Of a stretch of DNA of 64,000 bases, positions 41,927-53,350 are shown one piece after another. Both the position numbers and the translations under genes were made by a program. Source of the DNA: Acanthococcus lagerstroemiae (lineage: Eukaryota > Arthropoda > Insecta > Hemiptera > Eriococcidae); assembly GCA_031841125.1 (NCBI GenBank), contig CM063108.1, positions 53,094,122 to 53,158,121 on the forward strand, given 5' to 3'. The notes beneath the pieces are model-generated. The model saw only the letters and a list, made by a program, of their open reading frames with translations. It was not told the origin of the DNA and did not search any database. Position 1 is the first letter of the stretch. The number at the start of each line of letters is the position of its first letter.

Positions 41927-42500
41927 AAAATAAGTAAGTAAGTACGGCCTTTATTTTACAATTTTGCATTTGCTTACATCGTATCTTATAACTAATGCGC
42001 CTTCCTTTGGGCATATAGGCCTCCCCTACTTTCCTCCAGCGATCACGGATTCTTGCATCCCTTCCCCATGCGGTTCCTGCAAATTTTATAATTTCGTCTT
42101 CCCGCCTGGTCTTATGTCTGCCCGCCCTTCTTTTTTCATGTAGTGGTGTCCATTCGATTATTATTTTTCCAGTTTTTCCACGCATTAGCTCTTCTCTTCC
42201 ATACTTCCTTTCCTAGACTGTTTTCGGCTGAGATAGTTTGTCCCAGGTTTGTGGCATATTTTGCAATGTCCATCACTTTACCTTCAATTGTGATGGTTGA
42301 TTTTTCCTGTTGGTTTGAGAGGAGGATCGTCTTGCTTTCATTTATTTCCAGACCGGCTTTTTTGTTTTTCTCGCAGAACTCGTGGACTATTTTTTGCAGT
42401 TCTTTTGCTTCTTGGGAGATAAGCACCACATCGTCCGCAAATCTCGAGTTACTAAGCCACTTTCCATTTATTTTTATTCCTTTCTCCTCATAGCCTGTAA
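41927..42500 (-). pseudogene. LINE 3' end with ACTT-type tail
   Basis: The minus strand encodes DDVVLISQEAKELQKIVHEF with GLEINESKTILLSNQ, then ITIEGKVMDIAKYATNLGQT and RRAGRHKTRREDEIIKFAG with DRWRKVGEAYM. Thus it spans the ADD box to the C-terminus. It is followed by a TACTTACTTACTTA tail near 41930-41950, a typical LINE 3' microsatellite end. Two frames are used, so it is a pseudogene. Confidence 0.8.
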
Positions 42501-43345
42501 GTCCGGACAGCTAGTACAAGTAAACCGATCCCAGTCCCAATACCAGAGAAACTGATAAGAGTCAAAAAAACATGTCTAAGAATTCAGAGGGGAGGGTACG
42601 TCTCTCTGGACAAATCGGGGCCAAAATTCAAAATTGAAAGAGGAGTTAAGCAGGGCGACCTTCTCTCACCCAATCCATTCAATTGCTTAGGTGCTAGAAG
42701 AAGTGTTTCAAATATTAAAATGGGAAAGGGAAGGCATAAAAATCAATGGGGAATGGCTCAGTAATCTAAGATTTGCTTACAATGTGGAGCTAATCTCTCA
42801 GGACGGCAAGGAATTGGAAAAAATGGCAAACGAGCTAAAAACTAGCTGCATGAGCAATGTCAGAGAGTAGGATCAGAAATAAATGCCAACAAAACGGTGC
42901 TATTAACAAACGCTAAACTATGTAGAGGAATCAAGACTGAAAGTTAGCTAATAAAAGTATCAGAAAATAAACATACCTACACCTAGGCAAAACTGTAATT
43001 TGAAGACAATATGGAAAAAAGAGATATCAAAGAGAAGAGCACAAGCCTGGAAAAACTTTCGGGCTCTGAAAATATATACAGAAGCAAAATGCCACAGGAA
43101 ATTAAGAAAAAGATTTTCGAATCGTGTACAATTCCCGTCTTGCTGTATGGGTCCCAAACTTGGACAGAAACAGAAAGACAGAACTTGAAACTTGCTAGAA
43201 CCCAAATAGGTATGGAGAGGGCTGGTCGGGCTGAAACGAAAAGACAGGCTATAAGTAATAAATGGGTGAGGGCAAAATCAAGAACTAAGGACTGCAGATA
43301 CACAAGGAAAAAACTTGTAACCGTTGGGTTCCGAGTAAAATAACT
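42501..43345 (+). pseudogene. second LINE fragment, inverted relative to the first
   Basis: The plus strand encodes IERGVKQGD.LSP in one frame, then downstream PQEIKKKIFESCTIPVLLYG with SQTWTETE. It overlaps in content with the minus-strand fragment next to it, so the two are independent copies or an inverted duplicate, not one twin-primed insertion. Stops and frameshifts are frequent. Confidence 0.75.
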
Positions 43346-44145
43346 GAGATGAGAGATGATTGAATTTACTTTACTAAATCTTTGAGATCAACTTTACAAG
43401 TTATGTTGATATATGTACTATACGACACTATACTTTTAGGTGTACAATTATCATCGCTTACGACGTGTCTCTCAAACTCTAGTCCAACGATTACGCCCTC
43501 GTTCAGTAGCATCGCTCCCAAAGTTAACTACAAAAATCGTCATCTAAAGGAGGGAGAATGAATTGAAAATAAAAAAACTGCATAGTCAGTTATAATTTTG
43601 AAAGTCCGAAGAAATAATCAAATACGAAATCATAACATCGTTAATAATGTTGAAGAAACAAAAAGAATTTAGATTTTGTTATTGGCGCCTGTACGTATTT
43701 CGAAAGTCGAGCAGAGGTGTTGTTTAATTTAATACAGGCCGAAATAACCGAGCTCGGAGTCAAAAGTAGGTTAATGAAAGAAATGAATTTTGTGATCGAA
43801 AAGTCGAAATTTTGAGAGCTATAAACTATTTTACAAAACTGAAATTTGATTATGCAGGCCGGGTGGCCAGAGGGGGGAGGGACAGATGGTGAAGGAAAAT
43901 TTTGCAGAGGATACCCAGAGACTAAAAAAAAAGAAAGGACAACCAGCAACAAGGTGGTAAAATTAATTAAAACTACACGCGGGAGCTGCATGGGGGAGAG
44001 ATGCTCCGCAAACTTGTCTTCGTCATGTAAACACACACTTTCGAGCCATGCCATGTAATACTCGTATACTATTTACGCTTATTCTGGCATTTCGAAGTCT
44101 GCATTAAGTGTGACGAGAAGAATGATTCTCCTATAAGGCTTTCCG
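43346..44145. other. noncoding, no gene seen
   Basis: No recognised repeat; the frame at 43641-44054 has no domain pattern. Confidence 0.4.
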
Positions 44146-44159
44146 ATTGATCGTTCACG

Positions 44160-44225
44160 GCGCAATTCAACCTATCTTCCCAAGAGCAGCAGACGCAATT
44201 CAACCTATATTTGGCGCAATTCGGC
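44160..44225. repeat. short direct repeat CGCAATTCAACCTAT
   Basis: Two full copies (GCGCAATTCAACCTAT and ACGCAATTCAACCTAT) and a third partial GCGCAATTCGGCC. Confidence 0.7.
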
Positions 44226-46609
44226 CGTTGCCCTGGAGAGATTTATCGACTCTTACGATAAATCTACTGTTGAATCCCCGAAAATGGGGAACACGATTTT
44301 ATAAATGCTAAGAAAAATAGGAGTGATTTATACTGAAATGTTGCATTGAAATCGGGCTCTGTCCATTCTTCCTTTATTCCTCTTTTTTTCTTGGTTTACA
44401 CATGTTCAGCTGAGTGTAAAATAAAGGAAATGAAGCGAGGGGAATCCTTACGCGAGTCTCATGTAAGACTTCGAGCAATCTATAGCACGGGTTAATTTAA
44501 AATGGCTGAAAATTTTGTGGCAACCGTACCTCATATAAGGAACTAGATGAGGGGTAGTCCACCAAATTTTGTAGAAAATAACGGACCCCCTAGTGGTCAA
44601 ATGCCCAGCGTGTAGTAAAATGCAGCACTCTCAAGATCTAGAACTGATTCGGTATTTTTGATGCATTTTTCCGCCTGCGCGAGGTATTTCGTTTTTTTTT
44701 TTCATTCGATAAATTTAAGCGAACGGTGCACTCCCCGTCTCCCCTCAATTACAAAGGCTTCGCGAAGTCCGCGATAATTGTCTGTAGGATGAAACGAGAG
44801 TCTCTTTATGTCACACTTCTTGAAGCTGTATTTTACGAACATTAAACATTCCATAATTCCCGGGAGAGCAAAAAATATGAATAATAACTAAAACGTAAAA
44901 ACCATTTTGCCAAACTAATTTCGATCCATGATGATAATGACTGAAAATAGAAAAAACACAAATGGCGTGTAAGATAGCGAAAAAGCCTCGATTCGAGTCG
45001 GTCTCAAAAGTGCCCTCTATTTTCTACGCACTACAATTGAACGGTACAATAAATGACAAACAGTAGAGGATGAAAAAGAAATAAGAGTATCATAATGTGG
45101 ATATATGTAGCTTGTCATTTCGATATGCTGTATGTAACTCACGACCGTTTTAACATCGCAACCAGGCCCGAGGCCTATCGATGATAAAAACCAGATAACG
45201 CGATTTTCTTTTTTAAAAACGTAGCAGGTTATACGTTTTCCCAAAAATTATAGTTCAGAGTCCAATTTCAAGAATAAACTCTTTTTCAGGTGATGTTTGT
45301 GTTTGCCTCCTAATAAACATTATTAACGTCCTGAAATCTTGGTTTAGGAATTTCGTGTTCCAAAAATTAATTTGGTAACTAATACGCCTACATAAGGCTG
45401 TGACATTTGAAGTTTATACTTATAGGTATACAGTTATATACATATGTGATTACGATACACGAGTACACTCGACTCGAGTTTCGCAAATTCAGGACCTGTA
45501 TTATGGATTGAGAGTATTGTCGGAAACAGAGAGACAAAACTGACGTTTACAACTGGAAGGAATTGTACGTGCTGTCAAAGTGAATCAAAACGAGTGTCAG
45601 GAGTAGCGCAGGAAGGTAAGGAATACGACGATACCATCATCTCTTCTATCCCGATATCCCGAATGCATTAGAAAAATACAATTACGAATGTCTAATGATA
45701 AATTCAACGTGTTACATGTTTTTGTGTTTACGATGAGATTGTGTGAACTCCAAATCCACCGTCGTATTTTACGAGCAGCAGGTACAAGCTTAGACTATGA
45801 TTCATAAAATTCATACTTTATTCATAATTCGAAATTCTCATTCTTTGAACTGTTTATTTATGTACCGATTCATTTAATATTCCCTCTGTAGCTGTCAGTT
45901 GGGTATCCTACATCAAAGTATAGACTTATTTTCAGTCACCAATAACGAGAATAGGTAGGAGGAAACCACGATTTAAAAATAAGAAATACCGAACCACCGA
46001 TACCCGGTGCACGTTATCGTGCTGGGGAGAATTTTCATTTCCGGTCGTTCCCCCCTTTTTCAGTGTTTCTTTAAATGAGCGCTCAACTCATGCGATGATA
46101 TCGATTAAACAAAAACTGTAAATCCACATATCCAACGGTTCGTTCAAAGTCGCCCATCGAAGTCCACTTTTCCTAATTAACAAGTTTGGTTTTTCGAGTA
46201 AACTACAAATTAACATAATTGGCATGATTTCCCACGCGAGCTGCTAGCAGAGGTAATAAGATAATTTAGCTCGAAGTAGCGCGGTGTCTACTTTGTAATG
46301 TGACACACGTAAATTGCGCCAACAAACGGAAAATTATATGGACAGGTGACACAGGACCACCGTTTGTTTTCGCGAGTATAGCGTGAACTAGCTTCGATAT
46401 ATTACACTAATCGAAACAATGACAGAGACGAACTGTGACCAATCGTAGACAAAATAATCTAATTTGATTTCAGAATTACGATTACCCTAGCCTTACAATT
46501 GTTTCTTGGCTTATTCCAACAGACGCAGAAACCAGTAAAAGTGATATTGACACAGTGTCAGTAGATGGTGTATAAGCATATCTATCTACATGTATATTAA
46601 AAACAAATA
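44226..46609. other. noncoding, no gene seen
   Basis: No element ends recognised. 46000-46450 is non-repetitive, with TAATT words and a CAGGTG E-box; any regulatory role is speculation. Confidence 0.4.
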
Positions 46610-46790
46610 ATATCCGCCTCAACCTCCGCTTTCTCCTCTGTATGAAAAAAGTCTGGGTTGCCCACCCGAAAAATTCAAAAAATTGCAGGGCAGACCAACT
46701 ACCGCCCCATCATTACTGATAAGGCGTAAAGACGGGCATGAAACACGAGACTGGTTTGTATATTGCTGATAAAAAATAAAGCCATCGATA
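46610..46790. repeat. repeat related to 31590-32060
   Basis: Shares CTCCGCTTTCTCCTCTG, GGGTTGCCCA, AAAATTGCAGGGCAGACCAAC and CTGATAAGGCGTAAAGAC blocks with the earlier array. Confidence 0.5.
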
Positions 46791-47090
46791 CAGGCATAGG
46801 ATGCACCCGATATGAATATTACTGATTGCTAACTTCTTCTCCCCCCAGAGGCGTCGCTTTTTTTTGGGGGGGGGAGGGTTAATTTTTTCAGTAGTGTTGA
46901 CTTACATTCATCGGCGTTGGTGGATTTTTTGGGGGAGGGGTGTAGTATGTTGTATCAAAGTGTCTAACAGTCATTTAAGTCATTTACTTTCATTCGTCAT
47001 GGTCATTTAAAAATTGAAGAATCAGCAAATTATACCTTGAAAGAGAAAACAAAGAATGTAGAATTGGAAAATTCTACATATTCTAATGAC

Positions 47091-47470
47091 CAGAGCTGCA
47101 ATTTTTATGCCTATGCATATTTTTATCTGTGGCGTATAGGTATAAGGTTCAAAAGGTCTTCATGAATCACAGAATCCTGAGTCAAATGAGCAGCACACTT
47201 CATTCGGAATATTTCGCATAATATTTTCACATTTACCGCATATTTTGCACCAATTCTGTTTATTTACCAGTTTTCTCCCACAAAAAAGTTATTTTTTAGT
47301 TCTTAAAATGATGTCCGACTCCAAAAAATTGAGAAGACTTAATGGTTAATGAATCAATAGAACAATTTTTTAGAAAAATATTTTTTCGGCGTATTATTAT
47401 TTAGATTGAATTCAGTGCATAAAATAGGCTCATATTTCGCTATTTTTTGTGCATAAAAATTGCAGCCCTG
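47091..47470. mobile_element. hAT-like MITE, CAGRGCTGCAATTTTTATGC ends
   Basis: Left CAGAGCTGCAATTTTTATGC and right, reversed, CAGGGCTGCAATTTTTATGC match at 19 of 20. Flanks CTAATGAC and ATAATGAG agree at 6 of 8. 380 bp. The first part also contains blocks shared with 28040-28095. Confidence 0.75.
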
Positions 47471-47478
47471 ATAATGAG

Positions 47479-48065
47479 GATAAATCGAAATATCAGCTTA
47501 CAAGAGTCTTCGCATGTATGACATGCTCATATGAGTCGTGTGAGACGTGATCACCATGCGCGTATTAAGGTAGGTGAGCTCAATAAGGCCCTAATTTAAG
47601 GTCTTGGCTCTCCAGACTTTCATGTAAGTGATTTTATGTTTTTCCTTTTTTGCGTTATAGTCGTCGACTGCAATATTTAAAAATTGGCTAGCTTGAAATT
47701 TTTCTATACTGCTCCACGCTCCTCAAATCTTGTAATAAAAATACCCATTTTTCAAAACTTCATAAGGCCAGCGCACCAAAGAAGGCTGGGCCTGTAACCT
47801 AATTGCACGACTTACGCTCCATCTCCGTGTTAATTACCAACACAAAAACACACTAGCATATTCAACGCGACGAATCCTGTGCCTTTGGTTGCGTTCTGGA
47901 AGTACTTCTTAAACAGCTTCCGGCTCGGCTTGGCTACACACGATCGTTGAAGTTGACAGTGAAACGTCTTATTATGTTCTGCTACTAGTCAACGTTCTAT
48001 GTTTGAATGCTCCATGTTTTTTAGCCCACACAGTGCGTATTTGAGATCTTATTGAAAAATTGTTT
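47479..48065. other. noncoding; possible 5' part of a hAT-like element
   Basis: No clear frame. It leads directly into the zinc-finger coding relic that starts near 48066. Confidence 0.35.
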
Positions 48066-48720
48066 TTGCAACTTACTCTTAATGAACAATTAGAAATTAT
48101 TAATGGTGGGAAGCCTAAACCAGAATTACCATTTTTAAAAACTGAACAAAAGAGAGTGAAAACATGTTGTGGTTAACTGGTTGTGAAAATGGTGGAAAAC
48201 TGTATTGTTGGCCATGTCTATTCAGGGACATACCGATAGGGGGGATCCCCCCTGTAAGAGCTTTTTCACTCAGCAGTTGGGAGAATTTACAATTTCAATC
48301 AGGCGGAGCTGGAAAAACCCCACAAGTCAAACTTTTTTTTTTCTTTGATTCTTGGAAATTGAGTTGCGATGTTGGAAAAATTCAACAAGTCAAAGGTTTT
48401 TTTTTCTGCGATGTTTGGGAATTTTGAGTGGAGTCAATTGGAAAAATCCAACAAGTCAAAGGGTTTTTTTTTTTTTGCTTTGATACGCGGTAATTTTGAG
48501 TTGAGTCAGTTGGGACTTCCACAATTCCCCCCCCCCTCCCTCCTCAGGAAATACTCTTCGGTGGTACGTCCCTGTGTCTATTATTCGCCTCAGAAAAAAA
48601 TAAATGCATATGGAATGACCCTACACAGGGATATGACAGTTTGAATAATTTCATCAATGCCGTTTTGTAGAAGCATGTTTCATACTTTTATTCTGATTTT
48701 TGCTTCACCTCTACACTTAT
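48066..48720 (+). pseudogene. TTF-type zinc-finger (hAT/ZMYM-like) coding relic
   Basis: Reads LNEQLEII.GGKPKPELPFLK near 48072, then, after a frame change, WLTGCENGGKLYCWPCLF (48170-48222), then, beyond a MITE, GYDSLNNFINAV (48620-48655). The order 'KP.LP / WL.GC...L.C.PC / G..DLNN....KRH' is the TTF-type zinc-finger segment at the N-terminus of hAT-family transposases and related host proteins. Stops and a probable small deletion near 48160 show it is dead. Downstream transposase domains are not seen. Whether it was a transposon or host copy is unknown. Confidence 0.65.
48223..48574. mobile_element. hAT-type MITE, CAGGGACGTACCGA family, copy 3
   Basis: 352 bp with ends CAGGGACATACCGATAG and GGTACGTCCCTG. 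An exact 8 bp duplication TGTCTATT lies at 48215-48222 and 48575-48582. It interrupts the TTF zinc-finger relic, whose sequence continues across it. The interior repeats AACAAGTCAAA and TTTTGAGT.GAGTCA blocks. Confidence 0.92.
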
Positions 48721-48784
48721 TGCTTACCTCCTAGGAAAAATCACCGCACTCCGCTGCAGCTGACATCTTGCTCCTCCTCTCCAC

Positions 48785-49190
48785 TTGTTTCACTACTATA
48801 GTGATTTGAAATGTGATCAAATAACCAAAACTTGATGAACTCGTCTGCCACCAGGTGATATTTCCCTCCCTCACTCAATTGGTTTCACTAACTATAGCAA
48901 TTTGAAATATCATCGGATAACCAAAACTTGATGAACTCGACTGCCACCAGGTGATATTTCCCTCCCTCACTCAATTGGTTTCATTACTACAGCGATTTGA
49001 AATATAATTGGATAACCAAAACTTGATAAATTCGATTGCCACCAGCTGATGTCTCGCTCCACTTCCCCACTGGTTTCACTACTACAGCGATTTGAAATGT
49101 AATTGGATAACCAAAACTTGATGAACTCGACTGCCACCAGGTGATAGCTTCTTCCCTCACTAAACTAGTTTACTAGTTTCATTACTGGGT
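48785..49190. repeat. tandem satellite, four units of about 95 bp plus partial
   Basis: Units share TTTCACTACTA.AG.GATTTGA, ATAACCAAAACTTGAT and TGCCACCAGGTGAT. Unit starts are near 48786, 48888, 48979 and 49070, with a partial fifth near 49172. Unit 4 resembles unit 3 more than unit 1. Confidence 0.85.
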
Positions 49191-49539
49191 CATTCTACAA
49201 AAATACGAGTAGGGCATTCTGACTTTTGTTTTTTAAATACGTCTTATGGATACCTACTAACAATAAGCTTTAATTTCACCTTTTTTCTTATTTTTTTTCT
49301 CGAGATGAGGAAATGAGACCATGTATTACAAAAATCAGAAACAATAACTGTAAAATGTTCGATTTTATTAGTATACTCTTTCTTTCTCGCACGTTTTTCA
49401 GCCTCCCCTCTTGGTGCCATATTGGCCTGTACTAACAAATTCGTTTTTTGATTGTAAGAAAAATTGCGTTAAAATATCGACTTTATCATTCTCCTAGAAT
49501 ATATCTCATTCCCTCACCTGTTCCCTCTGGCCACTGATG

Positions 49540-49635
49540 TGATACTCGAAGGGGTAGTTTCCAGGGCCGGGGATGCGGTGTCATAGGGGCTACTTTGACA
49601 TGCGTGCATCGCCATACATCCCACCATGCCATTAC
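49540..49635. repeat. GCATGCGTGCATC repeat family, copy 1
   Basis: GGGGATGCGGTGTCATAGGG then ACATGCGTGCATCGCCATAC. Other copies are at 60430-60520 (reverse), 63055-63150 (reverse) and 63465-63570. Confidence 0.7.
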
Positions 49636-49934
49636 CTCACAAAAGCAAAAATATCGAAAAAATGAGGGAATGAGAATTGATCATAACTCGGTCTGTAGTG
49701 GCACTATGACGCTAGCCACTCTTTGGTAAACTAAGAGTAGCCTATTAAAGTAATGCTATTCCTAGAATAGGTTGATTACTGATGTGGAGCAGCTGCTGCA
49801 GCCGGTGAGGGAATGAAAAATATTAGATCAAAATGAAGAACAGTATCACGAATCTCTTTTCTAACACAACTTCACGGATACTGGAATCTTTCTAAAAAAC
49901 GTTAAACAGCAGATATATGATGCAATGAGGGTAA

Positions 49935-50640
49935 AATGAAAAGATATCGCAATTGCGTCCCAATAAAAAAAGGTATATGTCTCAATTGCGTCCGAAGTGC
50001 ATCCAGAAATAGATAGTTGATGTTAGAATTAAAATGACTTCTGTAATCATTCTTCATGTTAGTACGTGTATGTAGATTACAATGCGAATGACGATGACAC
50101 GACACGTAACTGCATACGAGGGCAATCCCAAAAGTAAGTCCTGTTTTGCTGTAAAATAATTAAGAATGAACTAAAATTCAATATAAAACCAAATTAATTC
50201 AGGATTTGAGTTACACTATTTATCTATAATAATCACTATCAACCTTCAAATACTTCTGATATCGATCCTTCAGCTTCTAAATGCCCATTTGGCAAAATTC
50301 AGGTCGTTGGTTTTTGAAGAAGTTTGTGACTTTTGGAGCGCGTCATTGCAGTTGAATTTTTTCCCGCCCAAATGACGTTTCAAGGATGGAAACAGAGGAA
50401 AATCACTTCGGGGCAAGATCCAGTGATATTTTTAACCACAACTGCAATACTTTGCAGCCAGTCCTAAGTCTGGTTAAGTGGGAAGGGAAATATATCGGAC
50501 GCAATTGAGCTGTTAAAAGAAGGGACGCAATTCAGACATGTCTGGGACGCAATTGAGATGTGCCCTTTTTCCTAGTGGGACGCAACTGAGACAAAAATTG
50601 GTGGCCGGGACGCAACTGCGATTCGCCGCGAATCGCTTCT
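49935..50640. mobile_element. element with inverted GGACGCAATTGAG motif clusters
   Basis: The left end has ATCGCAATTGCGTCCC and GTCTCAATTGCGTCC. The right end has five copies of GGACGCAAYTGAGA-like words at 50498-50625. Reading the right end in reverse gives ATCGCAGTTGCGTCCC, matching the left, so the ends are inverted. A mariner relic lies inside. No target duplication was resolved. Confidence 0.6.
50115..50475 (-). pseudogene. mariner transposase 3' end and terminus
   Basis: The minus strand contains DLAP followed by a serine/phenylalanine-rich stretch (the DLAP.D..LF region near the third catalytic Asp), then KDRYQKYLKVDSDYY, the usual mariner C-terminus. The terminal sequence GAGGGCAATCCCAAAAGTAA at 50121-50140 is mariner-type. 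Stops and frameshifts are present; the 5' half is missing. Confidence 0.65.
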
Positions 50641-50840
50641 TTCTTTCTCTTCCAGGAATCTTTTCCTTTTTCCTTTCTTTTCCTCACGCTATTCTTTCAC
50701 TCTGATATTTTTTAAACATCGTTGTCCGGCTAGGCAGTGACCCGATGTTCGTGGATCCTTCGTTTTTTGGAGTCGTCTCATGCGCTCGCTACATCTTCTC
50801 CGTTTTCTCTCGCGAAACTTCGAAATACACGCGCACTACT

Positions 50841-51164
50841 TAGTACGAACTTTGAACTTATTTTTTAATGGTGCAAAGTCGGGCCCAAGCAGCTAATAGC
50901 CCCAAAATTATATTGTTAGTGTTTTTGAATACCGGTGTCCTAGCTACCGAACATGCTGGTCAACCATCGTGGCTTCAGAATTTTCAAGGTTAGTGAGCGT
51001 TAAGTAAAATGAAAATTGTAATGATGGCTCCTCCTAAAAGAATCAAACATTTTATGTACGGATGTTGAGTATCTTGCTTGATCGTGAGTCGATTTTATCA
51101 TCTGTTTGAGAGAAATTCAAAGAATTTTAGCGATATTTTCTTAGTTTCATCTTTCTAAATTCTG
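50841..51164 (+). repeat. left arm of near-perfect inverted repeat
   Basis: 324 bp whose reverse complement is 51418-51742, with roughly eight differences by eye. It starts AGTACGAACTTTGAACTTAT on the outside and ends TTTCTAAATTCTG on the inside. Confidence 0.92.
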
Positions 51165-51417
51165 TATTATTAATTTTTTTTTTGTACGAAACGTAGTATT
51201 GACAGATTTTATAAATTTTTCAGAAATCAGTAATCATGTGTTCGTTTCCATATTTACATTCGAAATTATATTAAAAATGTACAGTCTAGGTGTAAAAAAA
51301 ATAAAAAAATTGAATATGTATATGGAATGTATCTGCCCATTAAGGGGTAAAAACAAAATAGTCGTAATATAAAGCACATTGAGGCACAAACAAGCACCAA
51401 CACAGACCATTTTGAAA
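51165..51417. other. spacer of the inverted repeat
   Basis: 253 bp AT-rich loop with no coding frame and no inner palindrome. Confidence 0.85.
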
Positions 51418-51742
51418 CAGAATTTAGAAAGGTGGAACTAAGAAAATATCGCTAAAATTCTTTGAATTTCTCTCAAACAGATGATAAAATCGACTCACGA
51501 TCAAGCAAGATACTCAACATCCGTGCATAAAATGTTTGGTTCTTTTAGGAGGAGCCATTATTACAATTTTCATTTTACTTAACGCTCACTAACCTTGAAA
51601 ATTCTGAAGCCACGACGGTTGACCAGCATGTTCGGTAGCTAGGACACCGGTATTCAAAAACACTAACAATATAATTTTGGGGCTATTAGCTGCTTGGGCC
51701 CGACTTCGCACCATTAAAAAATAAGTTCAAAAGTTCGTACTA
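51418..51742 (-). repeat. right arm of near-perfect inverted repeat
   Basis: Reverse complement of 50841-51164. Most differences are transitions (for example TGTACGG against TGCACGG), plus one base gained near the outer end. Confidence 0.92.
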
Positions 51743-52399
51743 TAAACAAACAAACACGCATAAAAAATGAAAATTCATATGAACAGTCTTAAAATTTGCC
51801 GACTGCCAAATTACTGGGGGTGTTTCAACCCCCACATCCCTATAGTTTCGCCCCTGCTGACTGGGGCAGTTTGTGCACACTTAATGCCGAGAATGCTGAA
51901 GAAAAACCCACTGAAATTATGACTTACCGGGAGAATTATCCAAGTATGACCCGGCATGAAACCATTGGGTCGCAGAGTCCAGGAGCTCTCGTTGGGGATT
52001 TTTTTTTTCACTAAAAAAGTAAGGAGATTTCGACTCTTTAAAATCCGTTCGCCCAGCGTCGATTTACATAACTTACTTCGAGATTATCTTTTACGTTTTT
52101 CAAGTTTCATCGTGTCTTCTTAACACATTAAAATGTGAAACATGTTTGTGGTACACGCTGTCCATCAGCTTACGCCGCTGGACGTGAATATACTTTTCTA
52201 CCCTCGCACCACCAACTTACAAACTCACCCTCGACGTAACAATCTCGATGAACGGCTTAACGGGATACTGTGCTGGCAACCAAGAAACTAGAATCGAATG
52301 TGTCCTCTTTCCAGATTTCTTCGGCTTGACTCTTGCGGCTTAATGTAGCAAAGCGAGGCGAGGAGTAGAATTTAAAACTAAAACTTAAAACAGTATCTG
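51743..52399. other. noncoding, no gene seen
   Basis: A 72-codon frame at 51796-52014 has no recognisable similarity. Confidence 0.4.
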
Positions 52400-52682
52400 C
52401 CGGTGTTTGTTGGTGAGCAGTTGTGCGTGCCACATTCTCTTCGTTCCATTCATTTTACGTGTTACGTTATATTTTTTCCAGTTTTTCTTCGCAGCGTATT
52501 TTATTTTTCGAGCACTATTAATTTCGCTGTTTTTCGGATAAATCGACTCGTCAAATTTTTTAGTGAATTTTAAGTTCGTTTGTTGATTATTCGTATTTTT
52601 CAGTTGTGGAATGGTACTGTAACGAAAAGTGGATTCGTACCCACGTTACCGTCTCGGCGGGTCTGGCTAATTGCGTTCGAAG
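52400..52682 (+). promoter_or_regulatory. possible promoter with noncoding first exon
   Basis: Non-repetitive, comparatively CpG-bearing sequence ending in a strong 5' splice consensus, AAG then GTGAGT, with the cut at 52682/52683. An initiator-like GCAGTTGTGCG occurs near 52417. No coding exon follows in the window that I can recognise, so this is weak. Confidence 0.25.
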
Positions 52683-52689
52683 GTGAGTT

Positions 52690-53350
52690 ACTTGGCTATT
52701 TTTTATTTCGAACCTACCTATTTTCGGACAAGGTAATTAATTAAATCTGGTATCTAGAAACCCTCCGCTCTGATCCCGTGCGAGTATCTCCAAGGGGCTG
52801 ATAGGTACTGGCAAGATGCGAGCTTTGAGCTGCGGTCAGACCATCCGTATGACAGAATGGTTGTATACAGTGTCACTTCTAATCAACCGGTACAGATAAA
52901 TGTTCGTACGGATTTCTCGAATTCTGTGGCGAGGGTTCTTATATTCGTATTGTAGGCTGGAGCCTGGAATGTGTCTAACCGTGTTGGTTTTGTGGAGCGT
53001 GAAGGATGGTCGCGGTTTTAAAGGTCATTAAATGAATCCCATGTGGCGAGAGATGACTCATTGGCTGGGGATGTGTGTCGATGTTTGTGGTAGGTATAAT
53101 AGGTATATAATACATACAGACGTCAGGTATCGTCTGCTCGGAATTAATGGTCGTTGAAAATGAGTTAGTGCAAGTTTTCGAATACTCGATGTGCCGATAC
53201 TACTCATAGTCGGACCTTCAGTGACGGCTCGAGTTCTGGATATCACTGCGGAACGAGCTTGAGAGCTCTCGGATGTCTGGAGGGCTGAGTGCGATGGTTG
53301 AGTTGATTTTCTTGCTGCGACAGATAATGTTGACCGGCATTCAGTATGGT
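52690..53350. other. noncoding, no gene seen
   Basis: Includes a minus-strand 100-codon frame (53058-53360) with no domain pattern; probably chance. Confidence 0.4.

Noticed and set aside
48785..49190. CRISPR-like array
   Set aside because: Units are about 95 bp and diverge along their whole length, with no short exact repeats and unique spacers; eukaryotic context.
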